A stretch of 64,000 bases of DNA from Ursus arctos (lineage: Eukaryota > Chordata > Mammalia > Carnivora > Ursidae): NCBI RefSeq assembly GCF_023065955.2, contig NW_026623008.1, positions 15,158,501-15,222,500 on the forward strand. Direction: 5' to 3'. The notes beneath the pieces were generated by a model. The model searched no databases. It saw nothing but the letters and a program-made list of their open reading frames with translations, and was not told where the DNA came from. This document shows, one piece after another, positions 33,911-45,410 of this stretch; position 1 is the first letter of the stretch, and every line of letters begins with the position of its first letter. Both the position numbers and the translations under genes were made by a program.

Positions 33911-35874
33911 TACGCCAAAAAAAGCCATGAGCTGTAGAGGCGGACAGACTGGGATTTAAAGCCGGCCCAGCACTTTGCTGTTGGATGAGCTCAGTTTTCT
34001 CCTCTGCGAAGTGGGGATGGACCGCAACAGCCCCAGGACTCTTCTGAGAATCCCACGAGACTGTGCTGGTCAGGCCCGTGTACAGTCGCATGGCCTGGCC
34101 ACACAGAGGCTGCTATTGCTCTTGCTGTGGGGACAGTCTCCTAAAATGAACGGGCGGAGGAGAAGCAGCGGTCCACAGGCCTCAGATTAAGGGAGGGGAG
34201 GGTTTACTTGTCCCAAGCCCGGAGCGGCCTTCAGTGATTCTTAACTGGTGACGCATCAGGGGCTCTGGGCATTGGCCAGTCTTGGTCCCTTGACCAGGAT
34301 ACATAAAGTCACAGGCCTGGGCTGGCTGCACTCCCTTCTCAGACTCTGTTCCTGGGCTTGTGGGGACCCCTCCCTGTTGCGAGCTGGACGGGACAGCTGG
34401 GCTCCCTCTCCGCCCTGTTCGCCCCGGCCTCTCCTGAGACCCTGCTCTTCATTCTCAAGGGGGAGGCTCAGCCACCTTATACCCAAAGCAACCCTCTGAA
34501 GTAACTTCCACAGGTCCCAGGCTTCCGTGGGTGTGGCCCAGAGCATGGAGTCCAGGCGTCCATCTCCTTGTTCAAATCCAGGCTTGGGGTGTGACTTCAG
34601 GGCTCTCAACCCTAAACCAGGCCGCCATGGCCTCTTTCTCCAGGCGGTGATGGAGAATACTGGCAGCAGGGCAGGCTCGGCCCACGGAGATGCATCTCAA
34701 AGGCATCAGGGGCACACCCCAGGGGTCAGTCATATGTATATTTAACGAGTTATGGGACTCCTCCCAGCTTTGGCACAATCTAAGTGGCTGCCTGTTGGAC
34801 TCAAACATGAACCAGGGTGAGGGGACATGTGTAGGGGAGGGCAGGGTAGCACCTAGGCAGAAAAGCGGCCATAAGAGGGGAGCAGGGAGCCCCCACACGG
34901 GGTCTCAGCCACTGGAGCCCAGGGAGACTACCCTCCCTGGCACAAGCCCACGAGGTTATCGGAGTTCCTGAGAGCCCAAGGGCATTTCTGGGGCGCAGCT
35001 CCAAGACGGCGGCCGAAGGGAGTGGGGGTGGCTGTGAAATTTGATTTCAGATTGTAACGCATCTGGGGAACATTCTGACTTCATCTCGGCCCTGGCCTAA
35101 CCCGGTCCCACCCCCTATTCATAAAGAGCAGCCCGGACTGGGGGCATCCTTCCTGCAGACCTAGGCCTCATTCTGCCTCAGCCCCTCACTGTGAATCCCG
35201 GGGGCCGACAGCTCCCTTTCCTGGGCTTCCATTCCTCCATCTGAACATGGATGGGAGGACAGCTAAGGTCTAATCAATCTAGCAGACCCTCTCCACATGC
35301 TTGCATAACCGGAGCCCGCCAAATCCCTTGTCCTGGTCACGTGGCCCTCCTCGGCCCGGCCAGTCCCGCACACAGTGAAAATAACACAACAGACCGGACG
35401 AGGCTGCTGTAAAGCCATCACGAGAGGTGTGTGTCAGCGAGCCGGCATATACGAGGTGCCCAATAAATGCTGCCTACGTGCTGCCTCCCTGGCTGTCTAC
35501 CTCAGCTGCCCTGGCACCAAGCTGGCACCCGGAGGCCCTGCTTCTGGTTCCGCAGCTTCCTCAGCCCCCCATCAGGCCGACAAGCAGTCCGGATGTTTAC
35601 ACTGGCCAGCTAGGGCCCCGTGCCTGCGGGGGACAGGCTGGATAAACACACAGGGTCACACAGCTCCTGCCTCCAGCTTTCCGCAGACCACCTGCCTCCC
35701 GGCTGGGCTGCACTCCTCCGGCCTCTGCCCCCCTCCAGATCCGCTGTTTACAGATCCTCCCCACGATCTGTGTTGGGGACTGGCGGCGTCCAGCTGCCAC
35801 CTGGCAAGATACCCTAGGGCAGTCTACCACTATCTCCGCAGCAGGGGCAAAGGCAGAAGGGGCCAGCTCTGGTA

Positions 35875-36045
35875 GCTGTGTTGGCTTGGACAGGTCACCC
35901 CGCTTCTCAGCGACTCGGTTTCCTCATCTACAAAACGGGGACAACAGGGACAGTGAAGAACAACGGGGTAGGGTGAGGAAGGCGCTGAGCACAGTGCCCG
36001 GCTCATGGAAGGTGCTGAAAAAATCAGCTCTTAAATAATTACTCT
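35875..36045 (+). repeat. MIR SINE fragment
   Basis: ctcggtttcctcatctacaa, aacggggacaacagggacag, gagcacagtgcccggctcat. Confidence 0.65.
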
Positions 36046-36119
36046 TTGATGGCTACTTGAGGAATCTGGCCAAAAAGCCAGTGGGCCCTGAGAGCCCATC
36101 TTAAAAATAAGTAACAGGA

Positions 36120-36321
36120 GGGCTCCTGGGTAGCTCAGTCAGTTAAGCATCTGACTCTTAGTTTCGGCTCAGATCAGGATCTCAGGGTCCTGAGATTGAG
36201 CCCCGCCTCGGGCTCTGTCTGCTTGAGATTCTGTCCCCCTTCATCTCCCTCCCCCTCTGCTCCACCCCCTGCTCACACTTTCTCTCTCTAAAATAAATAA
36301 ATAAATCCTAAAAAAAAAAAA
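36120..36321 (+). mobile_element. CAN-SINE
   Basis: gggctcctgggtagctcagt, catctgactcttagtttcgg, aaataaataaataaatccta tail. Duplication aagtaacagga / aagtaatagga. Confidence 0.93.
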
Positions 36322-36349
36322 AGTAATAGGAAATTCTTGGCCAGACTGT

Positions 36350-36535
36350 GCCACGCACTTCCCATGCATCATGTCATCATGTCACACACCGACCCTGGGG
36401 GATAGGGTGCATTATTATCCCTGTTTCTCAGGTGGAGAACTGAGGCTCAGAGAGGTTGAGTCACTTACACGGGGGTCACACAGCCCTAGTAGGTGAGGAA
36501 GTGTGTGCCTGATCCACGGCCTGTGCACTTGACCT
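36350..36535 (-). repeat. MIR SINE
   Basis: gtgcattattatccctgttt, gagaactgaggctcagagag, gggggtcacacagccctagt. Confidence 0.8.
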
Positions 36536-36799
36536 CCATACTCGCCCATGTCCCTACGGGAGCCTCAGTGGTGTCTTCCCTCCGCCCTTCCTCCATTCGG
36601 AGGATGCCTCTTCCTCAAGTCCCAGCCTCTTCCAGGCCACAGGAGTACTAGGAGCTGCCAGCAGCCTGGCGCTCAGCAGTGTGGTCACCACTGTCCCAAA
36701 GTCTAGGACAGATCGGATGCGATGTTCTTCTTTGCCCTGGGTCAGAGTCCGTACGGTCCCGTGGCTTCTGGGCCTCCTGGTTTGGAGAAGGGGGGGAGC

Positions 36800-36965
36800 C
36801 ACTGTTGACGTATCACCTACCCCGTGCCAGGTTCTGTCAGGCATTTTCATGACCATCCTGTGCCGGAAGTATTATCCTCGTTTTATAGAGCAGACCAAGG
36901 CTCTGCGAGCTGACGTCACAGCCCATCAGTGGCAGGCCTGGGGACCCAGGCCGCTCTGACTCACC
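36800..36965 (-). repeat. MIR SINE fragment
   Basis: attatcctcgttttatagag, caaggctctgcgagctgacg, cagcccatcagtggcaggcc. Confidence 0.6.
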
Positions 36966-37269
36966 AGGCTGCCCCTGTCTCCCGAGGGAGATAAGACATG
37001 ACACAAACAACCTAACACAAACCAGAAATCGATAACGGCCTTCAGCGAAGGCCAGATAACAGGCTGGGACATTTACAGAGAAGGGCTCGGCCTTCCTGGG
37101 GAAGTCTCTGTGTGAATAACACGAGAGGAATTCCTCACAGCAGACGCATGTCCTGGGGGCGACCAGCAGCCATGCCCACTAGGGGGTCTGTTAGGAACCT
37201 AAGCCTGGGCAGGCAGGGCTGACCACAAGAAATACACCTCCCTGCACAGCCGTGGCTGGTCAGTGCCTT

Positions 37270-37470
37270 CCCTGGTAATCAACACTTAATGAGCACCTGC
37301 TGTATACTGGACCAGGCACCGGGCTTGCACACTACTATATCTTATTCTATTTTCCTAGCAATCCTGTCACACAGGAAGAATTATTTTCATTTTAGAGAAA
37401 AAGACACTGAGGCTTAGAGAGGGGAGGGCGCTTCCTCAAGACCATTCTGCTTAGGAGGGGTGGGTCTGCC
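37270..37470 (-). repeat. MIR-like SINE fragment
   Basis: cacttaatgagcacctgctg, gagaaaaagacactgaggct and tagagaggggagggcgcttc. Confidence 0.6.
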
Positions 37471-38624
37471 TGATTCCCAAGTCCAAATGGAACAGAGTGG
37501 AGTCCCTGGCTACCCCTCGTTGGTCTGGACACACCCCCCTCCTCCTCCCCAAGGCTCCCAGGGCAGCTTCCCCAGGCTCCCTGACAACTACCTCCACATG
37601 GCTCACAGGGACAGCTGGACAACTTCTGAGGTCAGCAATGTAGCTCCACTTACAGATGAGGAAACTGAGGCTCAGAGCTTAGTCACAGGGCAGCGTCGAG
37701 CGAGATGTGCTGGGGGCAGGCGTGTGTGTGGGTGAAACCAGGAGACCCAGTACTCTAGCTGAGCTGAGAGCTGCTCCCCTCTCTAAGGGTTGGGGACGGG
37801 CCAGTGCTGCCCACCTCTGGCCTCCTGAGAGATGCTTCCTTGCCACAACTATGGGCACCCTGTGGGGAATTTGGTGGCCCTTCACCCAGCAGAAGCCAAG
37901 AGATCCAACACAGAGGATGCTCTGAGGGCAGGAGACCAGCCGGCCTTGTTCACAGCCCAGTGCAAAGGGCAGGCCGAGGGCACAAGCTGGGGCTCCTCCC
38001 GTGTGCCCCATCCCAAGGCCCCAGGCCTGGTGATGAAAATGGCGGTGCCCACTATTGGCATAGGAGCCCGGGAGGTGCTGCCGTTTGGCCCTGGGAGTTG
38101 GAAGTTGGCCTTAATGGCTAGGCGGGCCAGGACAGAAATACCCAGAGCTGGTGAGGAGAATCCGAGAAGGGGGACAGACAGCGGGACAGTCAGAGAACAG
38201 AGTCGGGAAGGACAAGGGGGCTCAGAGTCAGGGAACATTTCCCGAGCCTGCAGGACATGGCTGGCTTCAAGCTGGCAGCTTCGTCACACTAGTTTTGTCA
38301 CCAGAGTCTCTACACCGTCCCATGCACAAAAGAAAAGGATAATTCCCAAGACTGCAGAGAAAAACTGAGGTCAGGGTTGGGGAGGGGGGTGATGGGCCCA
38401 GCCCAGGGCATGAGTTCAGTGGTGACAGAGGGACAGAAAGGAATGATGGAAAGGGGACACAAGCAAACACAACAAAGCTGTCTAGGTGGAGGGGACAGTG
38501 GTGGACCCAAGGCTGCAAGGCTCCCAGGGCCCAGGCCCGGGGCTAGCATGGCAGATGTCCTCCCCCAACCACAGGCCAGCGCTCCTCTCCGTCCTTCTAA
38601 GCACCACGTGGAATGAAAAGAGCA

Positions 38625-38718
38625 CTGCTCGACAGGCCCTGGGTTCAAATCTCATCCCTGATGCTAACTGGCTATGTGACCTTAAGCAGATCATCTGCCT
38701 TCTCTGGGCCTTCTCTGT
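38625..38718 (+). repeat. MIR SINE, left part
   Basis: gccctgggttcaaatctcat, ggctatgtgaccttaagcag; interrupted by the SINE at 38736. Confidence 0.7.
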
Positions 38719-38735
38719 AAGACAGAAGCACAAGT

Positions 38736-38972
38736 TCAGGGGCGCCTGGGTGGCTCAGTCGGTTAAGCATCTGACTCCGGTTTTGGCTCAGGTTTCAGCT
38801 CAGGTCACGATCTCAGGGTCCTGGGATCAAGCCCCATGTCTTTGGGCTCCACATTCAGCATAGGATCTGCTGGAGATTCTGTCTCTCTCTCTCGCTCTCT
38901 CTGCCCCTCTCCCACTCATGCGTGCTCTCTCATGCTCTCTCTCAAACAAATAAATCGATCTTTAAAAAAAGA
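38736..38972 (+). mobile_element. CAN-SINE
   Basis: ggggcgcctgggtggctcag, a small internal duplication (ggctcaggtttcagctcagg), CT-rich part and A-rich tail. Duplication aagacagaagcacaag at 38719-38735 and 38973-38988. Confidence 0.95.
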
Positions 38973-38999
38973 AAGACAGAAGCACAAGCTGAAATGCCC

Positions 39000-39185
39000 C
39001 TTCTAGCTAGATGTGCAATCTTGGGCAAATCACTTAACCTCTCTGACCCTCAGTTTCCTCATCTGTAAAACGGCCCTATTAACGGTACCTGTATCTGATT
39101 AAATTAAATGAAAATATGTAGGTGAAGCACTTAGCCCACACGAGGCCCTCAATATTAGCTGGGATTAACATTACCATACGTTTAA
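39000..39185 (+). repeat. MIR SINE
   Basis: tgcaatcttgggcaaatcac, ttaacctctctgaccctcag, tttcctcatctgtaaaacgg. Confidence 0.85.
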
Positions 39186-39293
39186 TTGGATTAACAGTTG
39201 TTAAATTCCCACAGCGTGTACAACAGTGCTGCAAAGTACCACAAATCGTCTCTCTCAAAATGCCAACAGCACCTGCATTAAGAAACACAGGCT

Positions 39294-39482
39294 GGGGCGC
39301 CTGGCTCAGTCGGTGAAGCATCTGCCTTCGGCTCAGATCATGATCTCAGGGTCCTGGGATCGAGTCCCCCATCGGGCTCCTTGCTCAGCGGGGAGTCTGT
39401 TTCTCCCCCTCCCGCTGCCCCTCCCTTCTGTTTGTGCTCTCTCTGTCTCAAATAAATTAATAAAATCTTTAAAACAAACAAA
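39294..39482 (+). mobile_element. CAN-SINE
   Basis: ggggcgcctggctcagtcgg (head shortened by gggtggct loss), tctcaaataaattaataaaa tail with (AAAC)n. Short duplication aaacacaggct / cacacagact is weak. Confidence 0.92.
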
Positions 39483-39564
39483 CAAACACACAGACTGCTA
39501 ATCTCAAAAGACCATCCCAGTGCCCTCGATGTCCAAGTCCAACAGGAGGCAGTGCAGGGTGGCA

Positions 39565-39705
39565 GGTCTCTGGTTACACAGACCTGCTTTCAGTCCGTCT
39601 CTGCCACCAACAAGCCATGAGAACCTGAACCTGGAGATACTATGTCACCTCTTTGGGCCTCAGTATCCTCATCTGTGAAAAGCGGATGCTGACTGAGCCA
39701 CGCCT
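39565..39705 (+). repeat. MIR SINE fragment
   Basis: atgtcacctctttgggcctc, agtatcctcatctgtgaaaa. Confidence 0.65.
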
Positions 39706-40370
39706 TGTATGACTGCCTGTGGCTTGAACAGGGTGATGACTACAGAGCATCTACACCAGGGTACTTGGGAGATGGTGGCGACTGCCAGCGCAGAGCAAGT
39801 GAACAGGTGGATGGGGCGGGGTAGGTCCGCAAATTACCAGAACAACCCTTCCTCCCCGGCTTCGGGCAGCTCAAGGGGCCCTGCAGGACTCAGGGAGAAA
39901 CAGGCCGTGGGGACCCCAGCGTCTTGCTGGTGAGAGCGCTGGTCTGGTTTGGGAGGGAGAACAGGGCACCACCCTCTTTCCAGGGCAGAGGCCAGTGGGG
40001 GCCAGCAGGAATAGCCCTGGGCTGCTGAGACGAGAGGGAAGACGGGCAGCACCGGGAAGGACCCTGAGCCAAGGGGACAGCTGAGCTGTGAACCAGGGCC
40101 TGTCGATGCTCTCGCGGCTTGCGTGCAAGGGCTGGAAATCTGATATTCATCAGGCGGCCGACTATGCACCGTAATGGGGTAAAGGACTTTGTGTGTACCA
40201 CACTTCATCCACCCGACAACCCTGTCAAGTAGGAGATTCTGTCCCCACTTGCACAGACAGGAGACGAGCTCAGATGGGCTACACGACTTGTACTGTTGCA
40301 CAGTGTGGACACAAGGACACAATCACCATTCCTCCTCTCTCCCTGTCTTCTCCCTCCACCTCCCACTGTT

Positions 40371-40400
40371 CCTCTCTCTCTCTCTCTCTCCCTCTCTCTA
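40371..40400 (+). repeat. (CT)n low-complexity tract
   Basis: Uninterrupted ctctct run followed by ccctctctct. Confidence 0.85.
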
Positions 40401-40439
40401 CTGTCACTCTGACTCCATCCAATGGTCCCGTCCTGCTCC

Positions 40440-40845
40440 AAAAATAATGATGAACTACAAGCACCTCAGGCTCTGGCCCTCCCATCCTGTTGAGCCTTAT
40501 TTCAAAAGTCTGCACCCTCCCTACCCTAGCCCCCCCGGCCACTCTGCTTTTCCTTTAGTCCTTCCTATTCCCTTACACCCCAGGGCTGTTGCACACACTG
40601 TTCCCTGTGCCTGGAATGCTCTTCCCCTCCCAGCCAGTGAACACCTCTCCTCCAGATCACAGTGAGTGATCTAAGGCCCTCTCTGACCTTTACTAGGTCA
40701 AATCCTCCCCCTGACCTTTACAAGGTCAAATCCTCCCATCACAAGCATGCGTAGCACCAGGACTTCCCGGCATTAGTCACCACGGCAATCTCACACTTGT
40801 CTGAGGTTATCTGATGAAGAGCACCTTGCCCCCGTGGCTCCCCTC
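40440..40845 (+). mobile_element. L2 LINE 3' fragment
   Basis: ctttagtccttcctattccc, acaccccagggctgttgcac, acactgttccctgtgcctgg, aatgctcttcccctcccagc: strong L2 landmarks. Confidence 0.8.
40681..40737 (+). repeat. 28/29-bp tandem duplication carrying paired AGGTCA half-sites
   Basis: ctgacctttactaggtcaaa...cctccc (40681-40709) is repeated with a few changes as ctgacctttacaaggtcaaa...cctccc (40710-40737). Each copy has TGACCT, a 5-base spacer and AGGTCA: an everted nuclear-receptor half-site pair (40684-40700 and 40712-40728). Binding is inferred from motif only; it lies in an L2-derived segment. Confidence 0.8.
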
Positions 40846-41330
40846 ACATTAATTCACAGGTATCTGTCAAATACCTTCTATGTGCCAGTGCCCATGGTAC
40901 TGTGGGGACAGTGAGAACAAGCCAGATAAGGTCTCTGCACCCGTGGAACTCACATTCTGATGGCAGGAAACGGCCGGCCGAGGGCACCACACATGCAAAA
41001 GGGTAGAGGTGGGGGAGCTGTAGTCTGTTCAGCTGAAGCAGGGAGGACAGGCCGGGGACAGCCAGAAAGGAGGCTGGAGAAATACGCAAGGACCAGGCAA
41101 AGAAATAGGCCCAGAACACCCTAGAGTTCCTATGAAGGAGTCTGACTTGCTCCCAGGGTAATGGGGAGCAATGGAAGGGTTTGAAACAGGACAGTGACGG
41201 GGCTCGCCATGTGTTTCAGAGAGCTAGCTGAGGCTGCAGTGGGGAGGAAAGGATGGAGGGCAAGGCTGGAGGCAGGGAGGCCACAAAGGAGGCTTGGCCT
41301 TAATCCAGGCAAAGGTGGCCGACAGAGGCC
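40845..41330 (+). repeat. Old interspersed mammalian repeat, long copy
   Basis: taccttctatgtgccagtgc, cggggacagccagaaaggag, actgtggggacagtgagaac, agggtaatggggagcaatgg, aagggtttgaaacaggacag and cttaatccaggcaaaggtgg occur in the order of a common 'aaatacctactatgtgcc...' element. Related fragments are at 1640, 23625, 24285, 33155 and 43215. Family not assigned. Confidence 0.6.
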
Positions 41331-41639
41331 AGCAAGGACAAGGAGTGGGAGGAAGGGGAAGGGAGGCAGAATATTGATAGAATTTGGTCAAGGTCGCATC
41401 TGGGCGCCACCTCGAATTCCACTCAGGCCACTGTGCACAGCGGTGCCACTGACGAGGTCAGCAGGGCAGGCAGAGCACAGGTTTGGGAAGTAGGACGGTC
41501 AGTGCAGAGGTGGCCTCCACTAGGGAAGGAGGCCGGCAGGGTCCAGGGCAGAGGAAGAGGCAATGGCCTTGGGGACCATTCCAACGTGTAGCGGACAGAG
41601 AGGAAGGCATCTGAGACAGGCGGTGGCAGAAACCCTACA

Positions 41640-41995
41640 GAACACCCGCTCAGTACTCCTCAAAACGGCCGAGGCTGTAAGAAACAAGGAGAGTCTGGGA
41701 AACTGTCACGGACCAGAGGGAGCTAAGGCGACATGAGGACAAAATGTGACGTGGTGCTCTGGGTGTGCACCTTGCCACAAGAACTGCTGAAATCCAAGCA
41801 GAGCTCGGGGTTTCACTAACGGTAATGCAGCAATGCGGGCCGCTGAAGGCTGACGGGGGCACCATGGTCCGTACATGCTACCATCAGGGGAAACCAGGTG
41901 AAGGCGGATGCCAGAATTCTCATCATCTTGGCAACTTGTCTGCTCATCAAAAATTACTCCAAAAGAAGATGCTTATTAAAAAAAAAAAAAAAGTT
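41640..41995 (+). mobile_element. L1M-type LINE 3' end
   Basis: aactgtcacggaccagaggg, agctaaggcgacatgaggac, gcaacttgtctgctcatcaa, then aaaattactccaaaagaaga and poly-A. Confidence 0.6.
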
Positions 41996-42319
41996 GCAGG
42001 ATTCCTGGTCCCATGGATTGACTCTCCCAAGAAAAAGAAACCGGGTAGCCTGTGGTGGGCGTCAAGAAGGGGAGTCGGCCCCCGGTGGGATGATGTTGGA
42101 TCTGCACCCTGGTGGAAATCGTGTGTGTTTGCTGAAATCTCTGATGAGGACTCCGAGGCTGGAGTCATTTCAAAACCCAGGGCCCCTCACATTCTCCCAA
42201 AGGCTCCCAGAGAGCCTTTCATCTTTGCCCAGGGAGGTCTGAGGACACAGATAAAAGCCCTCATGTTTTTTAATCTTAAAAATTCATGACAAAAAAACCC
42301 CCAAAAAACTCATGCCAGG

Positions 42320-42451
42320 GACCCACAGTCTGAGTGGTTCAGTCAGTTAAGCATCTGACCAGCTCAGGTCTTGACCTCAGGGTCCTGAGTTCAGGCCTCA
42401 CATTGGGCTCCACATTGGGCATGGAGCCTACTTAAAAAATAAAATAAAATC
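42320..42451 (+). mobile_element. CAN-SINE, older and 3'-shortened
   Basis: gtctgagtggttcagtcagt, taagcatctgaccagctcag, ttgggcatggagcctactta, then aaaaaataaaataaaa tail with no CT-rich part. Confidence 0.85.
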
Positions 42452-42632
42452 AGGGCACCTGGCTGGCTCAGTCGGTTAAGCGTTTGCCTTCGGCGCAGGT
42501 CATGATCCCAGGGTCCGGGGATGGAGTCCCAAATCGGGCTCCCTGCTCAGTGGGGAGCCAGCTTCTCCCTCTGCCTGCTGCTCCCCCTGCCTGTGCCCTC
42601 TCCCTCTCTGTAAAATAAATAAATAAAATCTT
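42452..42632 (+). mobile_element. CAN-SINE (recipient of the next insertion)
   Basis: gggcacctggctggctcagt to tgtaaaataaataaataaaa. Its tail is the target of the SINE that follows. Confidence 0.93.
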
Positions 42633-42830
42633 TTTTTTTTTTTAAAGATTTTATTTATTTATTCGACAGAGAGAGACAGCCAGCGAGAGAGGGAACACAA
42701 GCAGGGGGAGTGGGAGAGGAAGAAGCAGGCTCCTAGCGGAGGAGCCTGATGTGGGGCTCGATCCCATAACGCCGGGATCACGCCCTGAGCCGAAGGCAGA
42801 CGATTAACCGCTGTGCCACCCAGGCGCCCC
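42633..42830 (-). mobile_element. CAN-SINE, young arctoid type, tail-to-tail with the preceding copy
   Basis: Minus-oriented: ttttatttatttattcgaca, gagagacagccagcgagaga, aagaagcaggctcctagcgg, reversed head ending caggcgcccc. Duplication aataaataaataaaatctt at 42614-42632 and 42831-42849 shows it landed in the tail of the older plus-oriented SINE. Confidence 0.95.
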
Positions 42831-42984
42831 AATAAATAAATAAAATCTTAAAAATAAAAATTCATGCCCATTCTACATTCTATTCCAAAATAGTACCTTT
42901 TGATTTTGCTACAGAAGTAGCCCATTATATTCCCCAGGGCAGTCTCGTGTAGTGGTATGAAACGCCTAAATATGGAACTTAAGC

Positions 42985-43113
42985 ATGGCGGCTCCTGGGT
43001 GCCTCAGTCAGAAGAGCATGTAACTTCTGATCGCAGGGTCATGACTTTAAGCCCCATATGGAGCAGAGAGGTTACTTTAAAAAATAATAATAATAAAATA
43101 AATTAAAATGAAG
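42985..43113 (+). mobile_element. CAN-SINE, older, short form
   Basis: ggctcctgggtgcctcagtc, gaagagcatgtaacttctga, agggtcatgactttaagccc, then an (ATA)n-rich tail. Confidence 0.85.
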
Positions 43114-43214
43114 CCCGAAGCCTTAAGAGTGGATAAGCTAACTTGGAGAGGAGGCGGAGGCAAGGGGGACCAAAAACTCTGTGGCCCTACAACCAGCTAG
43201 ACACTGGGCCAGGG

Positions 43215-43500
43215 ACTCACAGTCATTCATTCTTTTGACAAATATTTATGTGTCCACACGTGCCAGCGCTGTTCTAGGTGGACCCAGCAGGGAACGAGAC
43301 AGACCCAAATCCTTCTATGTCAGTGGGAAGGGACAGAGAAAGTAAAATCAGCAAGTGAAACAGGGAGTATGCCAGATTGTGGTAAGTGAGACAGAAAAAT
43401 CAAGTGGTGGGGGGACGGAAGTGGACGGAAAATGGGAAGGGCGGGCATTTGTCACCAGGGTGGCCAGGAAGGTGATATCTAAGCAAGGACTCCAAGGAAA
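43215..43500 (+). repeat. Old repeat of the 'ttcaacaaatatttatg' type
   Basis: cattcattcttttgacaaat, cgctgttctaggtggaccca and, later, ccagggtggccaggaaggtg. Confidence 0.5.
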
Positions 43501-43504
43501 TAAG

Positions 43505-43640
43505 GTAGCTTTCCAGATGGTTTCTCATTTATTTTTCACAACTGTGGGTGGTATTTATTTGCCCTGTTTTATAGATGAGAAAGCGAGCCTCAAAGAGGTA
43601 AAACAATTGACTCAAGGTCGCCCAGAAACGGATGGGGGCC
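43505..43640 (-). repeat. MIR SINE fragment
   Basis: ccctgttttatagatgagaa, agcgagcctcaaagaggtaa, ttgactcaaggtcgcccaga. Confidence 0.75.
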
Positions 43641-45184
43641 CTGGGGGGAGGGTCTCGGACCAGACGCAGGCCCCTCATTCCTCTTGAGGAAGGCGGTTAG
43701 GAGCACCGTGCCGCCCCTGCCTGGGCTCCGGCAGACATCACTGCCCGATCAAGCCCACCCTGCTCGCGCCCTTGCCAAAGCCGGATTTCCAAACCCCTCC
43801 AACTCATCAGTACGGAGTTGCTGTACCTCCCCTCCGTGCATCTTCTCAACTTGATCAGGTTCAAGAGGTTCAGGGGTAGAATGGGCCAGCATGTGCCCCC
43901 TGAGGGTGCTGGGTGGGCAGAGGAAGGGGGAGGGGGACCAGCATTGGTCAAGGGGAGGGAGCCTCCACCGGCTCAGCCCAGCACGGTTCTGTCTGGGGTG
44001 ACCTCGATGGCTATCAGGGATGTGGTTTACTGACTTAACAGCGTCTGGCGGCCCCCACCAACATCGCCCTGGGACCCCTCCATCCACGGCTAGAGCACTC
44101 TTCATAGCTGAGAAACAAGGTTGGAGGAGACCGAGACGGGGGTCTCCCCACCCCTGACCTTTTCCCCCTTCTTCCCGCATAAAGAGAAACATTTCAGGGT
44201 TGAAGAAATGACTCATATTTCCCCCAGAGAGGGCCAGGGCTGGGCTGAGTCGGGCTGGGGGAGCCCGAGGGTCACTAACCTGCCTGCCGGCTCTAGCTGA
44301 GGTGGCTCTGGGCCCCAGCAAGGCAGGGGACAAATGGAGACAGAGACGGCAGAGAAAAATGGCCAGTGGATCTCCCAACCCACCCTTGAGCGTGTCACTG
44401 GGTGTCACCCAGCATTGCTCAAATGGAACTTGATGGAGAAGAAAATTCCTCTGGACTTTCCTGGACGAGCTTTATGGCTGACTCACCGCCACCTGGGGAC
44501 AGCAAGCGAATTCACAAATCACCAAAGAAGGAAAAAACGGTTCCTATTAAGCAATCTCTTCAGTGGATGGATCAGAGACCACCAGCATAAATGCTCACCG
44601 ACTTTTGTTCAGGGTTTGTTCTGTAAAGAAGCACATCCTACAATAGCTGGGGTCGGATGATCGCAAAGTGTAATTTTATATATTCAATTCTACTTCTCCG
44701 TTAGCTGGCATTAAGCACTTAGAAATGCGTCCCCAGTGACAATATGAACAATCACTGGCCGCAGGATGGCTTGTCCCCCATCCTGAGCCCCTCCTTATCT
44801 CTGCCCTGTGAGGTCACGCCCTCCTCCGCTCATCCTTCACTGGGCATCTGCTGACGGCAAGTGCGTTGAGACAGCCAGGGTCTCTGCCCCCCACGACCTC
44901 CCCTCCAGGAGACAGAAGTAACAGTCGGAATGAAAGTAACACCGTGAGTGCCCTGAGGACACAACAGTGCCCACTCTTCACCCAGTTCCAAACAAGCTTC
45001 CAGCTGCCTGCCCTCCCCAGAGGGTACCAGCTGCCGCCCTCTAGGAAGACTCCTGGACGGGGCTTCAGAGCAACCTTCTGCTCACCCGCCTTTGGGGGCC
45101 TTCTCTAGTCCCTGCCGATGGCCCTTCTGAGCCAGAAGCACACCCAGCCTCCGCCCTGATATGGGACTCTTCCTAGGAGCCTAC

Positions 45185-45410
45185 AAGAAACTCTGGCCCT
45201 GGAGCCAGCCAGAATACTGGCTCTGCTGCTTCTAAGCAGTGTGGCCTTGGTGGAGTCACCCTGCCTCACCAAGCCTCAGCTTCCTCGTCTGTTAAATGGG
45301 GACACAGTAAGACCCATCCCTTGAGAGTCGATTCTAAGGAAATGAGTCAACACACAGGCTGCTCACCCCAGGGCCTGGTTCAACGTGAAAGCTCACTAAA
45401 CTGTGGTTCC
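45185..45410 (+). repeat. MIR SINE
   Basis: ctctggccctggagccagcc, ctctgctgcttctaagcagt, caagcctcagcttcctcgtc, tgttaaatggggacacagta. Confidence 0.8.

Noticed and set aside
43749..44408. 219-codon minus-strand open frame in ECE1 intron 1
   Set aside because: No similarity to ECE1 or any family I recognise; proline- and leucine-rich composition typical of chance frames.
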